Shown here piece after piece: positions 25,301 to 36,400 of a stretch of 64,000 bases of DNA. How positions within the stretch are numbered: the first letter of the stretch is position 1; each line of letters opens with the position of its first letter. The DNA comes from Acestrorhynchus altus. Taxonomy: Eukaryota; Chordata; Actinopteri; Characiformes; Acestrorhynchidae. The position numbers were made by a program, and so were the translations under genes. Where the stretch lies: positions 20,529,692 to 20,593,691 of the forward strand of contig CM067503.1 of the NCBI GenBank assembly GCA_034509495.1. The letters run 5' to 3'. The notes beneath the pieces are model-generated. The model made no database searches. It had not been told where the DNA came from and saw nothing but the letters and a program-made list of their open reading frames with translations.

Positions 25301-27630
25301 TCTGCTCAGATTTAACAAAACACAGCAAGGTTGACTGAATGTCGCTTCACAGTACAGATGGACAATGACGCAAGACATACTGCAAAAGCAGCCCAGGAGT
25401 TTATGAAGGCAAAGAAGTGAAATAATCTGCAATTGCAAAGTCAATCACCAGATCTCAACCCAATCAAGCTGCATGGCACTCGCTTGAGATAAAAGACAGA
25501 AAGACAAGCATCAACTGAAGACAGCTGCAGTAGAGGTCTAGCAAAGCATCAAAAAGGAGGAAACCCAGCATGTGGTGATGTCCATGGGTTCCAGACTTCA
25601 AACAGTCATTGCCTGCAAAGGATTCTCAACGAAGTGTTGAAAATGAACACTGCTGTTCTGATTGGCTGGGCTGAAACCCTCTTTATAACTTCAGCAGGAG
25701 AAGGCAGGGCTAAGCTGCTATAGGCTGAATTGACAGATTTATGTAAATGCGTGGATATATGACATCACAAATACAAGAAATTTAAATTCATTAGTTCTCA
25801 AGTGTAGTTTTCATATGTAAAATATGTCTGGTGGGAAATGGTAACTGGTGACGTACATAATCAAACTTATTTTAAAATAAGCAAAGTTTTTGATGAAATG
25901 AAGTGTAATTAATACCTCATCACCTCATTCAGCATGAGTTATTAATGTAAGACAAAACACACAAATATTATGCCTTCAATTGACATTTTTTTCAAGTGGA
26001 AATTTGTGGACAAATTTCACAGAGATGCCTTAAAATCACAGAGTACGGCCATACATGACTTTGAACTCTGTATTATCACACTGTGCCTTATAATGACATG
26101 GCAATGCATTTCAATCTTCCAGTAAGGCCTTAAAATTGAGCATTTTGGCAATGTTGCAACACTTTAAGGCTATCCATCCATTATCTACTGCTTATCTGGG
26201 GTCGGGTCGTGGGGGGAGCAGCCTAAGCAGGGATACCCAGAGTTCCCTCTCTCCAGCCACTTGGTCCAGCTCTTCTGGGGGAACCCCAAGGCGCTCCCAG
26301 GCCAGCCGAGTCTCTCCAGCGTGTCCTGGGTCTTCCTCTGGGTCTTTTCTCGGCGGGGCGTGCCTGGTACACCTCACCAGGGAGGCCTCCAGGAGGCATC
26401 CTCACTAGATGCCCGAGCCACCTCAACTGGCTCCTCTCGACTTTAAGGCTATTTAATCTTAAAATCTTTTAGTAAAGAAGTTATGCTGCGTTCCATTTGA
26501 ACTTGGATAACGAAAGTTCCAAGTTGGAAATTTCAGTTGAAATGCCCACACAAGTTGGATTTCCTACTCAGAAAGTTGTGACTCACCAAACTTGAATTCA
26601 GAATCCAAGATGCTGCACTGCACTTCAGCAGTAGTTAAAGCAGAAACATCATTCTGTTTATTAGTACTTCTGTTTGTTTCTAATTAAATCAGTCATACAC
26701 TCGGTATTGTCCAACATGTGACCGTGGACGCTTCCATTGTGTTTAGATGCACTAAATATCACACAGTAAGTTATCAGCTGGTGTAAGTACTAACCTGGGA
26801 CAATGCTAACAATAATCTGCTTTGTAATTTCATTCAAAAAGGTTCATATTTTATATCTATTACATGTAAAGTGACATATTTAAGCCTTTTTTGTTTTACC
26901 TTTGATTTTACTCAGGAATCCAGTTTCTCAGATTATTAGCAGATTTAATTTTGAGTTAAAAAAAATTGCAAAACACAGAATCAACATAAAAAAGTATATT
27001 TAAAATGTAATGAATATAAAATATATGATCATGTAGCATTTTTTTCAACTAGACAATTAACAAAAACAAACAAAAAAAAGCTTTTCATGGTATTCTAATT
27101 TTTAGAGACATTAGTATTTAATAAAGACCAGTAAACTTTGGTAAACTCCAAAGTCTTTAGCTAACTCTTTTTTTTTTCTTTAATGTTTTGAAATAGTGTA
27201 CAATTATCTGAAAGTTTAACTGGAACGAGGTCAACTTGGGTGTGACATTCCCAGCTTTCATCTCCAACCTCCGAGGTAAATGGAACGCAGCATTATAATC
27301 ACACAGCCTCAAAATTTAAGAATCTATGGAAATAATGTACAACTGAATCATCATCAAAGCAGTGCTTCTTTTTTTAACACAGAAAACTTAAACTGCTAAC
27401 ATTCAGGGTTTTTTTTTTTTCAGTGTGGTTTCAAGTGCATTACATCTTGCTTTTTTCATTCTCTTTTCCCCTCTTTCATTCTTTCTTCTGTTCATTCAAA
27501 CAACTGTCTGTTTCAGGACTATTTGACTGATGCAGACTTCGAAAACCTCTTAGGATGTTCCCGACAAGATTTCAACCGCTTGCCGAAGTGGCGCCAGAAT
27601 GACCTCAAAAAGAAATCGGGGCTTTTCTGA
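12228..27630 (+). CDS. vill: villin-like actin-binding protein, complete, 19 coding exons
   Basis: Exons: 12228-12302, 12554-12628, 15233-15426, 15507-15615, 15996-16106, 16273-16478, 16929-17007, 17168-17266, 17924-18077, 19027-19127, 19434-19571, 19748-19906, 20530-20706, 21171-21316, 21680-21824, 23520-23708, 23850-23918, 24293-24520, 27517-27630. They total 2,568 nt, giving 855 aa, close to human VILL. The product has six gelsolin-like repeats (roughly residues 15-715), a Ser/Pro-rich linker (743-810) and a C-terminal villin headpiece ending LKKKSGLF. Landmarks are PGLQIWTI and GNFFEGDCYIIL (G1), DIHYWIG, YFKNGI, QVRVTMGKEP and PPTFTGWFNAWD. Family role: binds, caps, bundles and, with calcium, may sever F-actin. 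The start ATG lies 12 nt into its exon and matches the family N-terminus. Intron 13 uses a GC donor. vill is preferred over vil1 because of the ctdspl and plcd1 neighbours. Confidence 0.95.
12629..15232. other. vill intron 2
   Basis: About 2.6 kb between coding exons 2 and 3. Apart from an L2 3' end (13976-14075) it is AT-rich with no recognised content. Confidence 0.6.
13976..14075 (+). mobile_element. L2 LINE 3' end, 5'-truncated
   Basis: GATATTCTAAGTGAACAGCA then GTAAGTCGCTCTGGATAAGG and a short AAATGTAAATGT tail. The same two blocks occur in the same order at 62187-62272, so both copies belong to one L2 subfamily. Confidence 0.8.
16620..16856 (-). repeat. tRNA-derived SINE relic in vill intron 6
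   Basis: On the minus strand GGGCAGTGGTGGTCCAAAGG (A-box region) is followed 50 bp on by GGCTTGATCC (B-box region), the head of a tRNA-derived fish SINE. The body contains GACCCATCCTTGG twice on the plus strand. Diverged; the 3' tail reads into AATGGCTATAAAGTG. Confidence 0.6.
17080..17160. repeat. (CT)n microsatellite forming an acceptor tract
   Basis: About 80 bp of nearly pure CT ends 7 bp before vill coding exon 8 (17168) and makes up its polypyrimidine tract. Confidence 0.97.
17762..17780. repeat. poly(A) run
   Basis: 19 consecutive A in vill intron 8. No retroposon body is recognisable upstream. Confidence 0.9.
18078..19026. other. vill intron 9
   Basis: About 950 bp, AT-rich, with a GATA microsatellite. 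Nothing else recognised. Confidence 0.6.
18795..18842. repeat. (GATA)n microsatellite
   Basis: About 12 uninterrupted ATAG/GATA units in vill intron 9. Confidence 0.97.
19315..19369. repeat. (TA)n microsatellite
   Basis: About 27 TA units in vill intron 10, 64 bp before coding exon 11. Confidence 0.97.
20160..20500 (+). mobile_element. DNA-transposon relic in vill intron 12
   Basis: Segments such as GCTGCCAATAGAATAGGACT and ACTGTGTTCTCTGGAAT, followed by GGGATGAGATGGGGTGGTGA, resemble a dispersed fish DNA element from which the central part is missing. No termini or target duplication can be identified, so the family is a guess from memory of similar repeats. Confidence 0.45.
20707..20708 (+). 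promoter_or_regulatory. vill: GC splice donor, vill intron 13
   Basis: The exon ends GGCAAG and the intron begins GCAAGT, the classic AG|GCAAGT form of GC-AG introns. The next exon starts GGCTGCAGTGG at 21171 and keeps YGK|GCSGDERE in frame as in villins. No nearby GT gives the conserved protein. Confidence 0.9.
20840..20945. repeat. dispersed repeat fragment in vill intron 13
   Basis: TTCTGGTAGGTTCAGGACGC and CACTGTGACCCTGATCAG resemble the 3' part of a widespread fish repeat. Short and diverged. Confidence 0.4.
21825..22861. other. vill intron 15, first part
   Basis: AT-rich with many TTTATTA-type stretches. No recognised content before the minisatellite. Confidence 0.6.
22862..23355. repeat. 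26-bp minisatellite with higher-order structure
   Basis: Nineteen tandem units of 24-26 bp each begin TGCAGTGG and end GTGGG or GTGAG, then a partial unit. Unit variants carry GAGACAGACTTTG, GGGAATGCCTTTA, GGGAATGTCTTTA, TAGAATGTCTTTA or the 24-bp TAGAATGTCTA. They recur as the block C-D-E-D-F, seen three times, so the array grew by duplicating multi-unit blocks. It lies in vill intron 15. Confidence 0.95.
24728..25655 (+). mobile_element. Tc1-like relic, 5' end intact, 3' end lost
   Basis: Begins after TA with CAGTTAGGCCCATAAATATT, a well-known fish Tc1 terminus. Downstream the plus strand encodes MDNDARHTAKAAQEFMKAKK (about 25358-25418) and SQSPDLNPIK, the second and third catalytic regions, with stops between. 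The matching right terminus is absent. It lies in vill intron 18. Confidence 0.8.
25656..27516. other. vill intron 18, remainder
   Basis: AT-rich intron ending in a T-rich tract and AG at 27515-27516. It holds the LINE fragment at 26168-26446; otherwise nothing recognised. Confidence 0.6.
26168..26446 (-). mobile_element. LINE C-terminal fragment (RTE/Rex-like)
   Basis: The minus strand reads RWLGHLVRMPPGGLPGEV then RPRGRPRTRWRD, the C-terminal signature of a GC-rich fish LINE group. The plus strand begins ATCCATCCATTATCTACTGC, a familiar end of such repeats. Much more GC-rich than its surroundings. Exact clade uncertain. Confidence 0.65.
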
Positions 27631-27768
27631 GGACTTCAATGGGTTCACAGGCTACAAAATATAACAACGTGTTAAATATTTTATGGCATCAAATCAGTAC
27701 TGTTTTCTCTCTGAACCTGTATTGCTGTCTAGAAACGCTGCAATAGCTCCAGCATGTTTCTGCCAGAA

Positions 27769-27774
27769 AATAAA
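27769..27774 (+). terminator. vill: vill poly(A) signal
   Basis: AATAAA 139 bp after the vill stop codon. Further copies follow near 27868 and 27893. Confidence 0.6.
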
Positions 27775-28607
27775 TGTTTACTTTGTATAAATTCTGCCAA
27801 GTTTGCAGTTCAATAGACAGGACACAGTGCGACATATTCACACCTTCCTGAGAGATTTTCCAGGGTAAAATAAAGAAAACCTGTGCAAGCAATAAATAAT
27901 GAAATACAGTCAGAAACATATATATAATACATGCACTGTTTTTAATAATAAACTGGCATGGTGTCAGACAAATATACACAGCAGTTATAGTAAACAGATC
28001 ATTAGTAGGAAACTAAACATAAATCTAATACATATGTTTTGAACAACTTTTGAACAGATCAAACAGACATACTGTTTGCAAAAGTTTGGGGACCCGTTTA
28101 AATTGTTTTATTTTCATCAAAATCAACAACAGTGCACACAAAAAACATGCATACTGTACATACACAATTTCCCTTGCCTTTAATTAATAAACAAATTTGT
28201 ACCAGTGATCTTGTTGATGTCTTTGTACAGACATGTCAATTTGATATATAATCTCTATGCTGATCTTCTCAGAGGCTTTTACACAAACCTATGGAGTCTT
28301 GACTACACGCAGATACACTGAAATACTGAAGGAATACTAAGGATTTTTCATTTTGATAATGGAATATTACCCAAAAGGGTGCTGAATGCATCACTTCGTC
28401 ATTTGATATAAAACGACTGTTTTATATATCATTACTTGTAACAATTTGCAAAACAATGTAAGATGTGATTTTGAAAACAAATCATTAACATGATCAATTA
28501 TGTTTACTGTGCCACTGCACATTGTAATGTTTTGACTAGAAGTTACAGTTTTAATAAATGATGGTATAAAACATGAATTATTAAATCAAACAAAATATGA
28601 ATTGTGT

Positions 28608-28613
28608 TTTATT
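28608..28613 (-). terminator. plcd1: candidate plcd1 poly(A) signal
   Basis: TTTATT on the plus strand (AATAAA on minus), about 1.8 kb after the plcd1 stop. I saw no closer perfect hexamer by eye; a variant signal nearer the stop is possible. Confidence 0.3.
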
Positions 28614-29521
28614 CAGTTACCGTACTCTTGTAGCATGTTTCATGTGTGAATCAAGGACAAACTACTCGAAATCCAAATGATCAAAAAAGCTGTTTACAAT
28701 TTATAGGTGGAGATGGTCAGCTTTGACAATGTGGACGTCTGACAACATCACATGACGAGGAGAAGAAGAAGAAAATGATAAAGGCCCTGTGTGGTTCTGA
28801 TGCAGTTTACATTTGATTACATTAGTGTAAACAGACAAAATGGTCATGAACCTGATCGGAAAAACGAAATTTATCTTAAAATTATATGTGGGCCTCTTTT
28901 TTGATATATTATATGATTCATAGTCACAAATTGAATTCAAAATAAAGGGGAAAACCTCAAATTCATTCCAGACTAGAAAACCACACACATATCTTAACAT
29001 CACAGTTGTATTTCAGGACAGATTTGCTACAGCAACGGATCATATTCATTCTTCTGGTTTCCTCTAAGGATGATAATAATGATACTGAAATACATCAGTA
29101 TCAGCAGGTAATTGTTTTCGCACTGGACAGATGTTTAGATTTAGCTGGTATGTGTAACGTAACGAGATGAGCAGAATGTTTCATTGCATTTTCTGCATTT
29201 CATTCATTTTACTGCAGTTGTAATTACAGAAATGTACTGCTGATTTGGGTGGATTTAGCCTAAATATCTATGTATTTATAGACTTCACAGACCATGTGAC
29301 AGCATCTGTATCTATCCATTACAAATCTGACAGGGCTAATTTGTATGCTTTTCAAAGAGAAACCTGTATCAATGCAGACTCTTATTTTGTCCCCAATGTT
29401 GTGTGAAGAGCAACTGAATAATCTTGATTGTTGAACATATCCCACAATGTCTGTGTGCTTAAAAACTACATGAATGTCAGTTTACAACACATTAGAAGCT
29501 CCCTCACAATTTATAATTATC

Positions 29522-29525
<4 letters not shown>

Positions 29526-29588
<63 letters not shown>
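29526..29588. repeat. (CA)n microsatellite
   Basis: About 31 CA units with one AAAC interruption. Confidence 0.97.
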
Positions 29589-29594
<6 letters not shown>

Positions 29595-30428
29595 CTTGAA
29601 GTAAAAAAAAAAAGTTTTCTCCTGAAAATATGAGGCTTTACATATAATATTATTCTGTAAATTAAGGGTTGTGTTAATATTGGTAGTTCTTACTGCTCAA
29701 TATTTCAGAAAGTTAGTGTAATTTCATAAGGAGGCAAAACACAACTTCTCAGAATCTCTGTAAAACTTGACACTTGTAAAAGAGCACTAAAATACCCAAA
29801 TATACCCAGAATAAAAAAAGAAAATAAATATTTAAAACATCTCACTGAGTTTCAATCTAGCAATATATGTAAGGTCCACTTCAAGGGCAGCACTGAACCC
29901 TCTGCCAGCCACTTAGTAATGCACTGTACAGGTTTGGCCAATTTAAGGTTTCAGCAAACCTTCCTGTTATTAACATTCTTTCAGTCTAATATCTCTCTCT
30001 ATTTCAAAGAAGCCAACTTCAACCAGGTAGCGACGGGGGCAAAAATTCTCAGCAAAGAAGTCATTATTAAGTTAAAATGTTGAGACTGTTGGTCACTATT
30101 TTTGTGTCAAACTTCAACACGTCAAATGTTCTGGCATACTGTTAAAGAGCGTCTTCTCTTTTTCTACTACCTGGTAGAAATGAGCTTAGCATTCCTGTAG
30201 TACTTTAACAAACTAAGCATACAGTACCACCCCTACACCTGGTTTCCTGTGAAGCACTGTCTCCAGTTCCACTGATCTTGTAAAGTATGGGTGTATGTTG
30301 TCAGTTAAGTCCATCATCTAAAAAGTAATCAGGAGTCTCCGTGGAGACGGGCTTGATTTTGGCACTACGGAATTGGTGACTATTCTGAAGCATGGCATTG
30401 TGGTGGCAGAGGCTGCAGTATGCACATT

Positions 30429-33400
30429 TTAGGCATCTACAGCCATGACATGAACAAAGAGTCCAGCTGAAGGGATGACATCACCATTCTGCGTAAGTAG
30501 AGGGACACGGCGATATCCTGTAGATAAAGGAAAAGTATTTGTATCAACAGAGTTTTCATGATGGAATATTACTTCTCTTACATTTGCCAAGCATATGTTA
30601 GGTGTACAGGTCTATTCATATACTATACACCAACTCACTAACTCGCCTTGACGGCGGCTTTTTTAATCATTAATGTATAGTATTCTGTACCACCAACAAA
30701 AAAAAAAGGTTAGCACAAAGCTGGACTCTCTGGTGTCAGTGGCAGAGAAGAGGACTCTGAAGAAGCTACTGGACGTTATGGACAATGCCAGTCATCCTCT
30801 ACACACTGTCATCAGCCACCAGAGGAGCCTGTTCAGTCAGAGACTGCTCCTTCCCAAGTGCAGGACCAATAGACTTAAAAACTCTTTTGTCCCGCACGCC
30901 ATCAGACTGTACAACTCCTCTCTGGGGGGGAGGAGCAGTAACAGGAGGATAAAGGATGGGAACGAGTAGGTGCTGAACCAACAGTCAACAGTTAACAGTA
31001 ACCTGCAACCACCACAACACACTGGACTCTCTGTGCAATAAACAGTTTTTTTCAAATGCAATAATAATGTGCAATACACCCTCCTACAGGACTCATGCAC
31101 TATTATCTATATTGTATATTGTAATATAGTCTCTATATTTTATATTCTATATATTTATATAGTGTTTTTAGTGTTTAGTGTGCCTCTTACTAAATTATTT
31201 TTTATCTATCTTTCTACTTTTGTACTGATACTGATGCTCCCAAGGGATCAATGAAGTTCTATTCTATCAATAATGTGTTAAAGCTGTTAAGCGCTACTTC
31301 ATTCTGACAAATCCAATTTATTTTTAAATCCAATTTAGGTTCAAAACTTGTGTTTACTTGAAATTTGATTATAGTTTTTGGATTTATTTTCATTCTAAAA
31401 TGCATTAACCATCATATTCATTAGTTATGCTTCCCGGGGCAACAAGCTGTGGGAGTAAACTTTAAAGATCCAAGACATTCATTATAATACAATGAACAAT
31501 TATTTATTACGGAATCATTTTATTATTAAGTTTTATCATTTTCATAAAATATATAATTCATTTTTAAACATATGCTGCAGAAAGATTTCATACTCACCAA
31601 ACTGCATGCTGTTGAAAGATAGAGTGTACTGCCCAATAAAGTCATTTGCAGTAGCAGTGTCATAGTCATCCACTACAAAGCGTACAATGGCCAGCTCGGG
31701 TACGTTAATGGTGAACTGAAAGCTTGTATTCCATGTCGGATTAAAACCTAAGAACAGAAGACATGAGCATAAGTTACAGAGTATTAACCCTTATGTTGCT
31801 GAATTAACACCTGAGACAGAAAATATGACATTTCTTTTTTCTGTTTGGGTTTAATACGTTTCTTTTGTACCACTCGCCATTATTGTTGATGTGTAATGTC
31901 TGTGCACTGGCTTTGTCTGCTGGAACCCCATAGATTTCCACTCTCACCAAAGGGTCCACAATGGACTTGGGTTTGCCCTTGTTCAGTTTGGGGAGCTGCT
32001 GTGCAGAAATGATCTGAAAGAACATAACACAGGGGCATTTACTTTTATTGCTTATTATGTTATTAGACCTACCTGGTGATGTTTTTACCCATTACATGAG
32101 TGAAGAAGCACAGTTAAGCTTGATAGAAAACTAAGCTTTTAGTTAGATCATTATTTTTTTGTCCATATAGGAAAACCTCAGATGGTCTATTTAAACTGGA
32201 ATGCTGCTAAAAGATAATACTGTGTTAAGATATTTTAATTTTATAGGAAAAAGCATTTTGAATTTCAATGTAGATTAATGTAACATTTACATCTATGAAT
32301 GTAAAATATTAACTGCAGTCAATAGCTATAAAATAAATGTACAGACCATGACATGAAGAATCCTCTTCTGCAGCCAGGGCCCTTTAGTCAGGTGGTTGGG
32401 ATCAAACTGAGATTTGGCATTCCTCATAAAATGTGGCTTTAGGATATAGCCACACTTCCCATTGGAAAGGAACTGGCCTTGGTTCAAATGCATCTGCTTA
32501 CAAGGAGTCTGGAAGTTCAAAGCCACTGTTCAAACAAATTAAACAGAAGGTTTATTAAAATGTGTATATTAAAATACTGTAGCGGAGATATGGAATAGGA
32601 CTACATTATGAAAGTTAAAAAGGTAATAAACACCAATTTGGCATCCTGCATTCCACATCGTCACAGGGTTGTAGTTGGATGAGTCCGTTCTGGAGCCTGC
32701 TGGATAGATTCTGCTGAGCTTCTGCGTGTTGTATTGCACAAATGCTGCTCCTGTAATACAGAAAAAGAGGAGGAAGGGACTGATGAACTAAATGAAATGC
32801 ACACCAGCAGGTTTGTTTGTACATGTGCCAATCTAGTGGATGCCTCCAGGATTTAATAGAGCATTTGATTGCTTTACTGCAAGATAATCGTCTGCTCTTC
32901 AACCTGGCTGCATTCAGCCAGAATACATTGTATTATTAGTTTTGGCATACCAACTTATCCAAAACTGGATGGAATTCCATCAGAATGCAGTTCTTCTGCT
33001 CATGGGGTTTATGCCTCAGTTGCAGTGTGCTAATCTGGTCTCCATCTCCTCCCAGTCTATTGGAATGCTTTTTTATCAACACTATAAGATGTAAATTTGC
33101 AATGTTTTTCATTTTCTTTATTTATATTGATTTAAATGCTTTTAAGTAATAAATAAACACTGCACTAGGGATGGATGGTATGTTTTGAAGCATTAACAGT
33201 CAAGTCAATATGAGTACAGAGTATATATGAATGAGTATAGTATTCACTGACATCACAAGCACTGTTCCAGACCTGCCTGCTTTTGGAATCAGGCACAATG
33301 CAGGGCAGCCACTGAGAACAGAGCTTATTTGCATTTATATCAAATAAGCAGAGTAACATCAGACTGTTTAACTCTGATGGGATAAAGAGAGGTCAGAAAT

Positions 33401-36400
33401 TTAAATTATGTAAAAACAAATTATAACAGACACAGACATCAAGGGTAGACTATGCACCAGTTAAAGTAGCTCATTTCAATTACTAGAAAATGAGAATGGA
33501 TACTTTTGAGCATACAAACAAATAACTGAACTGCCCAGCTTATAAGAAGAACTATTTTTAATGTCCAATTTTTATTTCCATATTTTCATGGAAATTGTTT
33601 ACCTGAAGTTTCTGCCAGTTGCTTAGCTTTGCTTTCCTTAAAGGATGACATCTCATAGAAGGACTGCTTCTCTTTTGCCTGTTCAAATCCACTGAAGTGG
33701 ACACTCTTGCAGTAGATGACCAAGTCTGACAGCTCCTTAGCAAGCTTGATCTTCTTTTTCTAACACATAAATAAATACATAAATAAACATTAAATATAAA
33801 AAATAAGAAAAGTTGGATGTTTTAAAACACATGATTATGTCCAACACTACTTTCATTCAGATGACATTCTTTAAGCAGAAAAGGTACTGAAATGACATTC
33901 AAATGTGTTTTTCGACTGCACATTAATATTATGTACCACAGGAACTTCATGCTTGCTAAACAAATTCAAGCATGTTACCATTCCAGAATGTTTCCATTTG
34001 CAAATGTCATCCATCAATCAAACTGTTAAATGTATTGCTGGTCATCACAAGCATTTCACAATATCCTACTTTTTAACAATACTCTTAACTTGACAACATG
34101 AATCAAAGTTATAACATCAATCTGAAATAATAAGACAAAGTTCGAAAAACGAGTGTGGGGGAAAAAGGTGCACGGTGTAGTAAAGTGATCTACAATCCAG
34201 ATTCAAATCAAGTGGTTTCTGAGAAGGTGTCTGTGAAAGTTGTGTATGTTGATTTCAGTTCAAGACCATCAACCTCAGATTTGTAAATGGAAACATGCTC
34301 TCCTGCCCGGAGCACGTTGTGTGGGTTCTGTGGGATTTGTCTGGCTTCATGTGTGCAAATGGAACTCAAAATAATAAAATGCTCTCCAATTGTTCTGGAA
34401 CTGATTCTCTACCACAGTTCTAGAGATCTGCTTTGGCCTCCCTCTCAGCCATCATACCCACACTCATAAATAGATGCCACTAATCTTGACTTGAACAGAT
34501 TCTTAAGTTACATTTCATGTTCACACTCTAATATTTATTGATTTATTCTAATATTATTTTTTCTCTGGAAATATTAAAGTGTTAAAAATTTCTGTCTTTA
34601 TTGCATTAGAGAAGCCACATGGAGCCACAAGACAGAATAACCACTTTGGTTCTCTAAAGATCCACTTAATGAAGCTGTGAAGTAGACGCGAGTTTGAGCG
34701 CCTTGAGAATCTTTTTTCAGTAATGGACAAAAGTAAAGAAATTAAGGATTTTTTATTTATGAAACATAGAACGCAGTAAACAAGTGTAATATAAATAAAA
34801 TGCTGCTTGTTCTCTATGTAAATTTATCCAATTGGTATTTATGCATGTTTTTAACTTACTGCTGACTTGGTCTTCTGTTCGTGCTCTTTACCTTCGGCAG
34901 CCTCGTCATCCTCAGACACATACTCTACTTCCACCGTATTGTTGTTGTTGAACGCTGCGTCCAGCTTATTGAGACGCTTTCCTTTAACCAGTATTCTGCC
35001 CTTTAATTCCTGTAGGAGTAAATGAGAATTATGTTCACAAAAACAATACTTGATTAAAAACGGTATCTGTGTTTTCAAGGCAAACACCCGAAACAGCAGC
35101 AGTACGTGGTTGAGCATTGTCCTGTTGAAATAGTACACCAGAGAGTGCGTTCAGAAAAACCAGGGCCACTGATTGTAAGGGCCTCATTAACGTAACATTG
35201 TCCTGTCAAAGTGCTGTAATGAAGGCCAAAAGGTGAACTGGCATCATACGAAACTGCACCCAACACCAAAACACCAGGCCTTCTGGTTGTGTTACGCGTG
35301 ATAAACGGATGATGCCTCCGCATTGGTCGTCTCCATCAAGACAAAAGCTGGCTTGAGCTCAACTGACTATTTTGGCCCATTTGTAACAGATTGGTTACAG
35401 TGTACCCAGAGGGCAGGACTATGGGCTGAAAGGCTATGGTGGAGGGAGCACAGATGTACACACCCATACTATCCCTCAATTTGAACAAAAAGACGGGCAG
35501 CACTGAGGAGTTTGTGTTCCTGTGAGGAAGACGCTATACTTAACACCACCCTCTACTTCTCATGTTTTTGGACTACTATACCTCGTACAGGAACAATCAC
35601 ACATTTTTAAATCCATATGTATGATAAATGATAACTTATTTATTCACACATTCATATTTATAAGGGCTTGGTTTCTCCAAAACATTTTATGATAAAGATT
35701 ATCCTTAAATGGATGAATGAGCATTTCCATATTCTCTTCACTAGTTACAATAATCTTAACACCACAAAGCTTATGGAAAAAGGGTCCCAACATTGGTCCC
35801 GTCAATGATCCTGGTAACTTAAGTAAGGCAAATGAAACACAATCAAACATAAGTGGCCCAAATATTAGTGTGTCTTCACTTTATAGCTTTATGTTTTGGC
35901 TTTGGAACAGTAACATTGCTTTTGTTGGATTAATAACTTGCATTAATAAAATATAACAATAAGCATGTATCTGAAAATGTTTGCATGTTAAAAAACATCC
36001 AACATAACTGGCATTTATTATAGAGCTTGAATTAATGTTTGTTTATTAACATATAGTCACATTTATGTTAATGTAACATAGTTTCTCTCCAAATGTTCTG
36101 CTGCAATTGATATAGTGTGAACAGCCTAGAGCACAAGCTGAAAAGAACTGATCACAAAAGGCAGAATGACTTGTTGCTTAGAACTCACTACCACAGGCAT
36201 GAGCACACCCTGTGTGGAGGCTGCAAGTATGACTGAAATATGATGCTCCTCCTTGTTGTCTGCATTTTGTGCAACAACTTCTTCTGTAGTAAGAAGCATT
36301 CCTGTCCTATGCACACACCCCCTGGGATAATTACAAAGAATGTGGGAGGATTTCCATCTAAAAGGCAGAACACATTTCCAGAAAGAGACCTTTTCTGCAG

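Larger units (their letters stand above)
27775..30428. other. convergent intergenic region / plcd1 3' UTR
   Basis: AT-rich DNA between the vill and plcd1 stop codons. Part must be plcd1 3' UTR. It holds a CA microsatellite. No further gene seen. Confidence 0.55.

Noticed and set aside
12228..27630. Naming the villin gene vil1
   Set aside because: The upstream SCP C-terminus is CTDSPL-like and the downstream PLC is PLCD1-like, which points to the VILL locus. Without a tree this stays a strong inference.
29526..29588. CRISPR-like regular repeat
   Set aside because: Simple CA microsatellite; no spacer structure anywhere in the window and the DNA is eukaryotic.
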